16,464 nt of DNA from Kangiellaceae bacterium (GTDB lineage Bacteria > Pseudomonadota > Gammaproteobacteria > Enterobacterales > Kangiellaceae): the NCBI GenBank assembly GCA_030590405.1, contig JAUUYO010000039.1:1-16464 (forward strand). Reading direction: 5' to 3'. The notes beneath the pieces were generated by a model. That model saw only the letters and a list, made by a program, of their open reading frames with translations, ran no database searches and was not told the DNA's origin. The translations under genes and the position numbers were made by a program. This document shows positions 1 through 8,300 of the stretch, in pieces; the stretch's first letter is position 1, and every line of letters starts with the position of its first letter.

Positions 1-1
1 T

Positions 2-478
2 AGAAATATTTTTCAGACTCATTTTATATTGGAATCACGTACCTCGTTCAGACTCATTTCATATTGGACAAGGCTTCACTTTGTGCTGCTTGATATACAT
101 AGCTATAATCATAAAAGAGCCGGGCCTGACACAGCTCCTGCCGACCCTTTAAAAAATCCCCAGGTTAATATTGGTACAGGTTCGATGAACCGCAACCTTT
201 GGGGCAGCCTGGTTGATCGGTTTATTGACGAGCTTAGTGGGTATGATTATTTAAATGAGCATCTGGACGTGAGGGAAAATGTTAAATTTTCAGGTCGCCA
301 ACTGGCCTTATGGGTACATACTCATTTTCCGCAGTCTGGTTGTGTACTGGCGATTGAATTTAAAAAATGCTTTATGGACGAATGGAGTGGTATTGTTGAG
401 CCTGATAAACTCAATGCTTTATTTGACGCGCTAAAATCAACCTTACCAGGGTTAACTGAAGAGTTGAACCAATTGTGA
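2..478 (+). CDS. N-formylglutamate amidohydrolase-like protein, C-terminal part (5' end outside window)
   Basis: This is the 3' part of a gene in the N-formylglutamate amidohydrolase (FGase, HutG-like) family of zinc-dependent amidohydrolases. The reading frame is open to the left edge, so the start is not visible. A TTG at 29 is the first start-like codon but is unlikely to be the true start, because the family is about 250-300 residues long and only the C-terminal half is present. Recognisable family blocks, counted from codon 29, are VLLDIHSYNHKR (19-30), the PQVNIGTGS segment (44-52) and CVLAIEFKKCFMDEW (105-119). The stop overlaps the start of the next gene (GTGA at 475-478), which suggests translational coupling with the QEGLP peptidase. 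A near-perfect 22-nt direct repeat (12-33 and 47-68) sits upstream of the DIHSYN block at a 35-nt period. The conserved frame may therefore be shifted there, and the gene could be a pseudogene. The family call is firm; intactness and substrate are not known. Confidence 0.8.
   Translation, partial: RNIFQTHFILESRTSFRLISYWTRLHFVLLDIHSYNHKRAGPDTAPADPLKNPQVNIGTGSMNRNLWGSLVDRFIDELSGYDYLNEHLDVRENVKFSGRQLALWVHTHFPQSGCVLAIEFKKCFMDEWSGIVEPDKLNALFDALKSTLPGLTEELNQL
12..68 (+). repeat. 22-nt imperfect direct repeat, 35-nt period
   Basis: Positions 12-33 and 47-68 are identical except for one base (T at 25, C at 60). The period of 35 nt is not a multiple of three. Read in the third frame, the first copy encodes FFRLILYW; read in the second frame, the second copy encodes SFRLISYW and runs straight into the conserved DIHSYNH block. 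The pattern is that of a duplication that changed the reading frame inside the amidohydrolase gene. Confidence 0.7.
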
Positions 479-2349
479 ATATGCCTAAAGACATTTTTAC
501 AGATGAATTGATAACTAATGTTTGTACTGAGCTAGATAAAAATCAGGTGATCCGGCTGAATTTTCCTGAGTGGGGGAGACTTCATATTGATCGGCGTATG
601 CCGTTACTTTGCGTATATCGACAACCAGAAAGTCATCCTGATAAAGGAACCGAGAGATTATTACTTGGCCAGGGCGGGTATATTTTGGTACGCCAGCAGA
701 TGGCTGATAGCGCTGGTTTCAGGGCGCTGATAAAAGCTTTGGTGAGTCATTTATCAAAATTTTTTGGTGGTTGTTTGCTGTTTGAATTATGGACAGAAGA
801 AAAGCCAGAATCAAAAGCATTGTTTAATATCAAAACAAACAAAAATCAGGCTCCAATTGATGCGCTTGAAGAGTTAGAAAGTGCTTTACTGGATATTCCT
901 GTTGATAATCAAAAGCGACTTTCTTTGGAGTACACGACTCAATCCAAACCGCCGCTATTGTCCCCACTGTTAAATCAACAACAACTTATGGAGCTAAATT
1001 GTTATTGGTTAGGGTTAGGTTTACTGGCAGTATTCAGGAGTGAAGACGAATTATATCCGTATAAATTGAGGGATCTCCACCATGGACTAACTCAGGCTTT
1101 ACGCCGTTGTTTTTTTATCTTCGCTCGAAAGTACACTCAGCACAAACCGGTTCATTTTCATGAGCTAGGTCGTCAATTTATGACCGAAGATGTTTGGGAA
1201 ACCGATAGAGAACTGGCAAGAATCAAACAACAATTTGATATCTTATTTCATGTCACGCCAGTTAATAGTGAGCAAGCCTGGAGGGAATTTGAGCAAAGTC
1301 GTTTTAGTAAAACGCCAATATTTAATTATCGCCCACGTCCGATTGACCCCGATATTCTAAAACGAGAATTGTATAAAGTATCTCTTGAAAAAATCGAAGA
1401 CCCCACCCTGTTATATATATTTCGTTCGCAACGAGAGGAAATTAGCCGCCATTTGAGTATGATTAATGAGCGTAATAATCGTAATTTTCTTTATACCAGT
1501 CTACAGGCTTATGGAGGTGTCGAACCCTGGTTGTTAATGCTAGCCAAAAGAATTTTAAACGAAGTACCACCGGAGTGTCCAGTTAGTGAAAAGCAGTATT
1601 TGTCTGGTGGTCAGTTTGCGGAGCTTGCTCGTCAATTACTGGCAGATTACCGTCAACAATTACCCGATTTAAAGAGTCAGGTTCAGGTCAGAAAAGATGT
1701 ATTGGGAATTATGGTCTCCCGTGGTAGCCTGATGATGAATCCTTATTCGCGCTTCAGAGAAGATACCGTAGAAGCGACATTGGCACATGAAGTAGGCACT
1801 CATTTAGTCACTTATTTTAATGGTAATAGTCAACCATTTCATCAACTCCATTCTGGAATGGCTAGCTATGAGCCATTGCAAGAAGGTCTTGCTGTGCTTG
1901 CAGAATATTTGGTTGGCGGATTGAAAAATGACCGACTTAGAACATTAGCAGCAAGAGTGATTGCGGTTCATAGCCTGATAGAAGGTGCGAGCTTTGTTGA
2001 AGTTGTCCAACATTTACATAAGCAATATGATTTTTCGTGCCGTCAGGCGTTTGCAATTTCGACTCGTGTTTTTCGAGGAGGCGGTTTTACTAAAGATGCT
2101 ATTTATCTTAAAGGCCTATCTCAGCTACTTAAATATTTAGCAGGCGGTGGTGATCTTGAAACACTTTATCTCGGAAAAATATCATTGAATGATATTCCGC
2201 TGGTTGAGGAATTAAAGTGGCGCAAAATCTTAAAGGATGGTCCTTTAAAGCCGCATTTTTTAAAAACAAAAGGGGCTATCCGTCGTTTAAAAAAGGTTCA
2301 ACAAGGTTTAACGGTTATCGACCTGGTAATGTCTGCGTCGGAGAGCTAA
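475..2349 (+). CDS. DUF1704 / 'QEGLP motif' zinc peptidase, MATCAP-like tyrosine carboxypeptidase family
   Basis: This 624-residue protein belongs to the family annotated as flavohemoglobin expression-modulating QEGLP motif protein (TIGR02421/DUF1704). Eukaryotic relatives (MATCAP) are zinc carboxypeptidases that remove C-terminal tyrosine from tubulin. The metal site is visible: HEVGTH at residues 438-443 (HExxTH, His438 and His443 as ligands, Glu439 as general base), followed by the QEGL motif at 469-472, whose Glu470 is the likely third zinc ligand. The roughly 250 residues before the peptidase region have no domain I can name. No signal peptide or membrane segment is seen, so it is probably cytoplasmic. 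A GTG start at 475 overlaps the upstream stop; an ATG at 481 is an equally reasonable start and shortens the product by two residues. It lies between an amidohydrolase and an ATP-grasp ligase in one operon. The bacterial substrate is unknown, and the 'flavohemoglobin' label is historical. Confidence 0.88.
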   Translation: MNMPKDIFTDELITNVCTELDKNQVIRLNFPEWGRLHIDRRMPLLCVYRQPESHPDKGTERLLLGQGGYILVRQQMADSAGFRALIKALVSHLSKFFGGCLLFELWTEEKPESKALFNIKTNKNQAPIDALEELESALLDIPVDNQKRLSLEYTTQSKPPLLSPLLNQQQLMELNCYWLGLGLLAVFRSEDELYPYKLRDLHHGLTQALRRCFFIFARKYTQHKPVHFHELGRQFMTEDVWETDRELARIKQQFDILFHVTPVNSEQAWREFEQSRFSKTPIFNYRPRPIDPDILKRELYKVSLEKIEDPTLLYIFRSQREEISRHLSMINERNNRNFLYTSLQAYGGVEPWLLMLAKRILNEVPPECPVSEKQYLSGGQFAELARQLLADYRQQLPDLKSQVQVRKDVLGIMVSRGSLMMNPYSRFREDTVEATLAHEVGTHLVTYFNGNSQPFHQLHSGMASYEPLQEGLAVLAEYLVGGLKNDRLRTLAARVIAVHSLIEGASFVEVVQHLHKQYDFSCRQAFAISTRVFRGGGFTKDAIYLKGLSQLLKYLAGGGDLETLYLGKISLNDIPLVEELKWRKILKDGPLKPHFLKTKGAIRRLKKVQQGLTVIDLVMSASES

Positions 2350-2378
2350 GACCTTAAATAAAACAGAGGGCTAAGTAT

Positions 2379-3431
2379 ATGAAGTTAGGGCTAGTGGTCA
2401 ATAATGTATTAACCGAAAAGGCTGATTACACGACTACTTTAATAGCGATGTCTGCAATGAGTCGGGGGCACCAGGTTTGGTATATTGGCCTCGATCGATT
2501 GTCTTATGCAAAATCAGATAGAGTCTGTGTTAAAGCGCTCAGTGTGCCGCCACATAATTACCATTCGCATAAAACATTTATTCGTGCGCTACACAGTGAT
2601 AAAGCCATAGAACAACTGATCACATTAGATGAACTTGATATTTTATGGTTAAGAAACGATCCCGCCGAGGACATCATCAAACGTCCTTGGGCGAGGTTGG
2701 CGGGGATAAATTTTGCGCGACTGGCGATGCGTCATGGAGTATTGGTTTTAAATGATCCAGATGGCCTGAATACTGCCGATAATAAAATTTATCTTCAGTC
2801 ATTCCCTGAGGCTGTGCGTCCGAGGGCAATCATCACTCGCGATCCCGAAGACATTAAATACTTTATAAGCCAAGAGGGCGGCTACGCTGTTTTAAAACCA
2901 CTTGCCGGTTCTGGAGGTCATAATGTTTTTCTGATAACTCCAGAAGAAAAAGTCAACCTTAATCAAATTATCGAGGTCATTTCACAAGAAGATTTTATAA
3001 TTGCGCAAGAATACTTACCGAAAGCGGTAAAAGGAGATACTCGACTATTTTTAGTTAACGGACAATTATTAAAAGACAAAAATAAAATAGCTGCATTGCA
3101 CCGATATCGAAAAAGTGATGATGACGATATGCGCAGCAATATTACTGCGGGCGCTACTGCCAAACAAGCAACGGTTTCGAAGGAAATGCTGAAAATTGCC
3201 GAAATTGTTCGTCCCAGGCTCGTTCAAGATGGATTGTTTTTTGTTGGCCTGGACATCGTTGGAGACAAACTGATGGAAATAAATGTTTTCAGCCCTGGCG
3301 GGTTGGACAGCTGTGAGAAGTTTGAAAAGGCTAAGTTTACTCAACAGGTTATCATTGCTTTGGAACGGAAAGTAGACTACATCAGGCACTATCAACGGGA
3401 TTTCATTAACAAAGAAATGGCAATGCTTTGA
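2379..3431 (+). CDS. GshB-like ATP-grasp ligase
   Basis: This 350-residue ATP-grasp enzyme resembles prokaryotic glutathione synthetase (GshB) and RimK-type ligases, which use ATP to join a carboxylate to an amine through an acyl-phosphate. The ATP-binding block AVLKPLAGSGGHNVF contains the nucleotide-binding Lys173 and a Gly-rich loop at about 177-180. The C-terminal metal-binding block reads FFVGLDIVGDKLMEINVFSPGG, equivalent to GshB's acidic Glu/Asn pair before the SP motif. The N-terminal segment is a Rossmann-like pre-ATP-grasp domain, with LDILWLRNDP matching GshB's region for DP. It is longer than E. coli GshB (about 316 residues). AGAGGG at 2365-2370 lies 8 nt before the ATG. It starts 29 nt after the peptidase gene and ends the operon. 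Annotation pipelines would probably call it glutathione synthase. Because it sits with a peptidase and an amidohydrolase, a dedicated peptide or amide ligase role is as likely; the substrate cannot be read from the sequence. Confidence 0.85.
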   Translation: MKLGLVVNNVLTEKADYTTTLIAMSAMSRGHQVWYIGLDRLSYAKSDRVCVKALSVPPHNYHSHKTFIRALHSDKAIEQLITLDELDILWLRNDPAEDIIKRPWARLAGINFARLAMRHGVLVLNDPDGLNTADNKIYLQSFPEAVRPRAIITRDPEDIKYFISQEGGYAVLKPLAGSGGHNVFLITPEEKVNLNQIIEVISQEDFIIAQEYLPKAVKGDTRLFLVNGQLLKDKNKIAALHRYRKSDDDDMRSNITAGATAKQATVSKEMLKIAEIVRPRLVQDGLFFVGLDIVGDKLMEINVFSPGGLDSCEKFEKAKFTQQVIIALERKVDYIRHYQRDFINKEMAML

Positions 3432-3523
3432 ATCTCACTGATACTCATTTATCGCAGTTTGCTGTCGGGAGATTTTAACTGTTTAAAGAGGCCATTTTTT
3501 CATGTAAGTGCCATTGATAGTTT

Positions 3524-4168
3524 TTATGTGAGATCCGAATCTTTTGGTGGTTTGTGTTTGCCAGTATTTTCTAAATCAATGATTTTCTTTTGCAGCTTTT
3601 CCAATCGTTCTTCAAAAGCTTCTGCATCGCCATAATCGATAAAATCATCAATCAATCGGTGAGGATCAGGGCTTCTTCTTGCGTGTTTTATCGGGCACCA
3701 GTACTGCTCGGTTCTTGCCGCAATTTCTCGCACATATTCGATTAATCCATTGCCATAACCACAATAAACGCAGTTAATTTTTTGAAAGATATTTAGATAA
3801 GCCAGTTGTTGGCGATCAATGATCAAATAATCAGAGCGTTTAACCAGAGGAATGCGATAAATCCTAAAGCAGATTTGTTGATAAAATGTAACGAATAAAT
3901 CTAATAAAGTAAACGGAAAAATCATTATATAAACAAAAGGAATGGTGAGTAAATGACCTATTCGCGCATCCCGCAAATAACGGAAAGCGCCGATTTTATA
4001 GCGACGTTGCAAGGCTTTTATACCTTGCTCAAATTGGACCTTGCCTTTTTGTAGGTTATATCGAAACTGTTGTTGTTTTTCGGTGAGTAGCTGGTCGATC
4101 TCTTGTTCTAATTCTACCTGAAGTTTTCTTAATCTTTTGACAATGTCGTCAATAGAAGAAACGGACAT
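3524..4168 (-). CDS. Conserved membrane protein of unknown function with N-terminal coiled coil and CxxC
   Basis: This 214-residue protein has no function I can name. Residues about 5-55 are charged and rich in Gln/Glu/Lys and should form an amphipathic coiled coil. One strongly hydrophobic stretch at about 72-97 should insert in the membrane, possibly as a hairpin around Pro85. A cytoplasmic C-terminal part follows, carrying CVYCGYGNG (Cys133, Cys136) and EQYWCPIKHARR (Cys158), which together look like a metal- or redox-type cysteine site. A second charged helix lies near 181-200. The density of Cys, Trp, Tyr and Gly in 131-166 suggests strong conservation, and I recall similar blocks in hypothetical proteins of other gammaproteobacteria. 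AAAGGAGAT stands just before the ATG. The gene lies 110 nt downstream of the DHOD-like gene and probably has its own promoter. It converges on the ATP-grasp gene. Confidence 0.8.
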   Translation of the reverse strand: MSVSSIDDIVKRLRKLQVELEQEIDQLLTEKQQQFRYNLQKGKVQFEQGIKALQRRYKIGAFRYLRDARIGHLLTIPFVYIMIFPFTLLDLFVTFYQQICFRIYRIPLVKRSDYLIIDRQQLAYLNIFQKINCVYCGYGNGLIEYVREIAARTEQYWCPIKHARRSPDPHRLIDDFIDYGDAEAFEERLEKLQKKIIDLENTGKHKPPKDSDLT

Positions 4169-4194
4169 ATCTATCTCCTTTGCACAGTTTAGAT

Positions 4195-4223
4195 TTAATA
4201 CCGCGCAGCTTGCGGAACGCCAA
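4195..4223 (-). promoter_or_regulatory. Candidate sigma70-type promoter for the 214-residue membrane protein
   Basis: On the minus strand, TTGGCG (4223-4218) is followed by a 17-nt spacer and TATTAA (4200-4195). Each hexamer matches the consensus at four of six bases, and the spacer has the ideal length. It sits about 30 nt ahead of the start codon. This is a pattern match only; the gene could also be read through from nifJ. Confidence 0.4.
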
Positions 4224-4278
4224 CCTACGATGACTGAATACCCTGTTACTTTGCTGCGGGAATTTATACTAAACTAAT

Positions 4279-5310
4279 TTATTTAATAATTTCTGTAGAA
4301 CGAGAATAGGAATCGATCACTTCAAGATAGTTGGCCCGCTCAAAGGCGACGGGATCAATAGCATATTGCTGTGATAAACTGCCTTTCATTTGAATGACCG
4401 ATTGATACTCTTTTTTATCCATCCAGGCAATAAAATCTTCTCTTATCATGCTAATATGTTTTGCGCCATGCATCAACAGAGCGCTGCACATATGAGTGAC
4501 ATCGGCTCCTGCTAATATTGCCTTAATCGAATCATTGGCAGAGTGAATCCCTCCAGTGACCCCAAGATCGATATCGACTTGCCCTTTAATGATCGCTACC
4601 CAACGGATCCGGAGCAGGCTTTCCAGTGAGCTTGAGTAATGCAATTGAGGTTCGATATTGAGTGTGTCCAGATTAATATCCGGCACAAAAAAGCGATTAA
4701 ATAATACCACACCACTTGCTCCATTTTGTTTTAACTGGCTAACAAAATGGACAGGAGCACTATGCTGCGATGAAATTTTTACACTGATAGGTAAATTAAC
4801 CACTGCTTTTAGTGCTTTAAGAATGTCGATGTATCGTTGTTCAACCTGATGGGCGGTTTCTGAGGCATTGGCGGCAATATAATAAATATTTAACTCCAGC
4901 GCATCGGCACCAGCCTGCTCTATTTCCCGTCCATGCTCAACCCAACCATCCATCGAAATACCATTAAGGCTGGCGATCACCGGAATATCCAGTTGTTTTT
5001 TTAAGTGATGTAATATTTCCAGATAGTTGTCACGAGCATCTTTGATATTATCCATTTGTTCAGGCCAGGGAAGAAAAGAATCTGCTTCAAAGTGACCGAT
5101 ATCCTGATGATGGATAAATTGATGTAATTGCTCATGCTGGTTTTTTAACTCTTCTTCAAATAAAGAATGCATCACAATGGCCGATGCACCCGCATCTTCT
5201 AATCGTTTTGGCATATCAGCATCGCGCGTCATTGGCGATGCTGAGGGGACAAAAGGATTAGCTAGTTGTAGTCCGAGATACTCGGTGGTTAAACGATGAT
5301 GATTATTCAT
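4279..5310 (-). CDS. Dihydroorotate dehydrogenase-like FMN protein (NifJ-associated)
   Basis: This 343-residue TIM-barrel flavoprotein belongs to the dihydroorotate dehydrogenase-like family. Features seen are the N-terminal LANPFVPSASPMTR block (17-29), DIPVIASLNG (108-117), GADALELNIYYI (134-145), PISVKIS with the flavin-contacting Lys178, GVVLFNRFF (200-208), and the phosphate-binding GVTGGIHS (250-257) followed by AILAGADVTHMCSALL. It is probably not the pyrimidine-pathway PyrD: proteins of this subgroup are commonly encoded beside nifJ (recalled, not checked). The ATG lies inside the last codons of nifJ (8-nt overlap) and is preceded by AAAGGAGA, so translation should be coupled. A role in passing electrons to or from the oxidoreductase, or in a pyrimidine-related reduction, is inference only. 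The start is well supported by the ribosome binding site and the overlap. Confidence 0.87.
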   Translation of the reverse strand: MNNHHRLTTEYLGLQLANPFVPSASPMTRDADMPKRLEDAGASAIVMHSLFEEELKNQHEQLHQFIHHQDIGHFEADSFLPWPEQMDNIKDARDNYLEILHHLKKQLDIPVIASLNGISMDGWVEHGREIEQAGADALELNIYYIAANASETAHQVEQRYIDILKALKAVVNLPISVKISSQHSAPVHFVSQLKQNGASGVVLFNRFFVPDINLDTLNIEPQLHYSSSLESLLRIRWVAIIKGQVDIDLGVTGGIHSANDSIKAILAGADVTHMCSALLMHGAKHISMIREDFIAWMDKKEYQSVIQMKGSLSQQYAIDPVAFERANYLEVIDSYSRSTEIIK

Positions 5311-8300
5311 GTTGCTCTCCTTTATTTTGTTCGCCTTTATCCAGTTCGCCTTTTTCCAGATTGTTTTTTTGCATATCGCCTTTATGTTGAGGAGTTTCCA
5401 CCGATTCCTGCTCTACTTTGCTCTTTTTTTTCTGCCAGTCAAGATCTGCTAGCTGTTGATAATGCTGATAGTTTTGCTCCACCTCTTGCTGCGCTTGTTG
5501 CATCAATATTTTTGCCCGTTCAGGGTGGGTGTGCCATAACATACTAAAGCGGGTTTCGGTTTTACTAAATTCCTGATAAGCAATACTGGGTTTTTTGCTG
5601 TCTAAATGCAGCGGGTTTTTACCGCTTGCTATTTTTCGAGGATCGTAACGAAGTAATGGCCAGTGGCCACTACTAACTGCCAGTTTTTGTTGGCGATGAT
5701 TATTGGTAAGGTCAATGCCGTGTGCAATGCAAGGGGAATAGGCAATAATTAATGAAGGACCAGGGTAAGACTCGGCTTCAATAAAGGCGTGTAGTGTTTG
5801 CATATCTTTCGCGCCGTAGGCGACTTGAGCAACAAAAACATTTTCATAACTGATCGCCATTTTTGCCAGATCTTTTTTGCGGCCAGGTTTACCCGCCGCA
5901 GAAAATTTTGCTACCGCGCCCTTAGGCGTTGCTTTTGAAGTTTGTCCGCCGGTATTAGAATAGACTTCAGTATCGAGCACTAAAATATTCACATCTCGTC
6001 CAGAGGCCAATACATGATCCAGTCCGCCAAATCCAATATCATAAGCCCAGCCATCGCCGCCAACAATCCAGACGCTCTTATGGATCAAGTTTTCAACCAC
6101 ATCTAATAGCTGTAATGCTTGTTTATTGTGCATCTTTTCTAAGCCTAACTTAAGCTCGGCGACCCGCTGGCGCTGTTCATAAATATCACTTTCCGTCGAT
6201 TGTTCGGCGTTTAAAATATCATTGACCAACTTTTCATCGAGTTGACTTTTTAGCTCCAATATCAATTCGCTGGCGGTTTGTTGTTGTTGATCGACTGCAA
6301 TACGCATCCCCAAACCGAATTCCGCATTATCTTCAAATAACGAATTATTCCAGGCTGGCCCCCGCCCTTGAGAATTTTTAGTCCAGGGGGTTGTGGGTAA
6401 GTTGCCGCCATAAATCGATGAGCATCCGGTCGCATTAGCAACTAACATGCGGTCGCCAAATAATTGACTGGCCAGACGTAAATAACTGGTTTCGCCGCAG
6501 CCGACACAAGCGGCGGAAAATTCAAACAGCGGTTCAAACAGCATCGCGCCTTTCATGGTTTTATTTTTGACCAATGAACGATCATATTCTGGCAGGCCAA
6601 TAAAATAGTCCCAATTGATTTTTTCTTGCATTTCAATGGGCTGTTTAGCCGCCATATTGAGCGCTTTTCGATTCGCCTGGCGTTTATCTCTGATAGGGCA
6701 GATCTCCACGCACAGCCCGCAACCGGTGCAGTCTTGCGGTGAGACTTGATAACTGATGTGAAGATTATCCGGATAATCTTTACCTTTGATCTGTAGATGT
6801 TTAAATGCCTGTGGCGCATCTTCTAATTGCTCGTCAGTGAAAGCCTTACTGCGAATGACACTGTGCGGACAAACAAAAACACATTTGCCACAATGAGTAC
6901 AAAGATCGGTTTCCCATACAGGTATTTCGACCGATAAGTCGCGTTTTTCATAAGCTGCGGTTCCCACTGGAAAAGTTCCATCAACGGGCAGTAAGCTTAC
7001 TGGGATCCGATCGCCCCGACCAGCAATAATTTCTTTGGTGACCTTTTGAATAAATTCTGGAATTTCTAATTGGCTAGTTTCTTTTTCTTTTTCTTTTAAT
7101 AAATGACCATCAGCATCAGGGACCGACACTTCATAGAGTTGTTCAAGCGCGGAGTCAATTGCTTTGATATTAGCATTGATAATTTGTTTACTTTTAGTGC
7201 CGTAAGTTTTTTCCACCGCGATTTTAATTTCACTAATAGCTTGTTGTTTATTTAGTACTTTAGATGTCGCAAAAAAACAGCTTTGCATTATAGTATTGAT
7301 CCGCTTGCCCAAGCCTGATTGCCTGGCAACTGAATAGGCATCAATGGCGTAAAATTTGATCTTCTTTTCAATCAGTTGAATTTGAACCTCAACGGGTAAA
7401 GCATCCCAGGTATCTTCTTTGGGACTGGAAGTATTTAGTAAAAAAATCGCGCCTATTTTTGCTTTATTTAATAACGGATATCGCTGTAGAAAATTTGATT
7501 GATGACAAGCTACAAAATCGGCTTGTCCGTCTTCAATCAGATAGGCTGACTGGATCGGTTTGGGGCCAAACCTCAAATGAGAAATAGTCACCGCGCCAGC
7601 TTTTTTAGAATCATAAACAAAATAGCCCTGGGCAAAAAGAGCGCTTGATTGACCGATTATTTTGATTGAGTTTTTATTCGCACTTACGGTGCCATCGGAA
7701 CCCAATCCGTAAAAAATGGCTTGAAAATTATCGCAGTCAGGTTGGGTACGATAATTATCGTCCCAGTTAAGACTCAAGTGACTGACATCATCAACAATGC
7801 CGATAGTAAAACAGCTTTTAGCATCGTTTTTATTTAACTCATCAAAAACGGCTTTCACCATACCGGGGGTAAATTCTTTGGAAGATAATCCATAACGACC
7901 AGCGATGATTTTGGGCATCGACTTAAACCGTGTCTGGCGACTGGTTAACTCTTGTGCTACTGCGGTAATCACGTCTTTATACAGCGGCTCGCCACCTGAA
8001 CCCGGCTCTTTGGTTCGATCGAGTACAGCAATTGATTTAACCGATTGTGGGAGACTTTTAATTAACGCCTTGCCGTCAAATGGTCGATAAAGCCGAACTT
8101 TTACCAGCCCGACTTGTTGGCCATTGCTGTTGAGTTGCTCAACAGTCTCTTGTACCGTTTCACAGCCGGAACCCATCAGAACAATGACTCGCTCCGCATC
8201 AGGCGCTCCATGGTATTCGAATAATCGATATTGACGTCCGGTGAGCCTGGCAAAGCTGTCCATTGCATCTTGCACGATGATTGGAAAGGCGTCGTAGTAG

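Noticed and set aside
3432..3523. Bidirectional terminator in the convergent gap
   Set aside because: T-rich runs are present but I found no stem-loop of useful length next to them.
4201..4215. CCGC...GCGG inverted repeat upstream of the membrane-protein gene as a terminator
   Set aside because: The four-base stem is short, has no following T-run in either direction, and falls in the spacer of the candidate promoter.
6553..6819. 88-codon minus-strand open frame inside nifJ, and the other antisense or offset frames over long genes
   Set aside because: They overlap strongly supported domains in the correct frame and have no recognisable protein features of their own.
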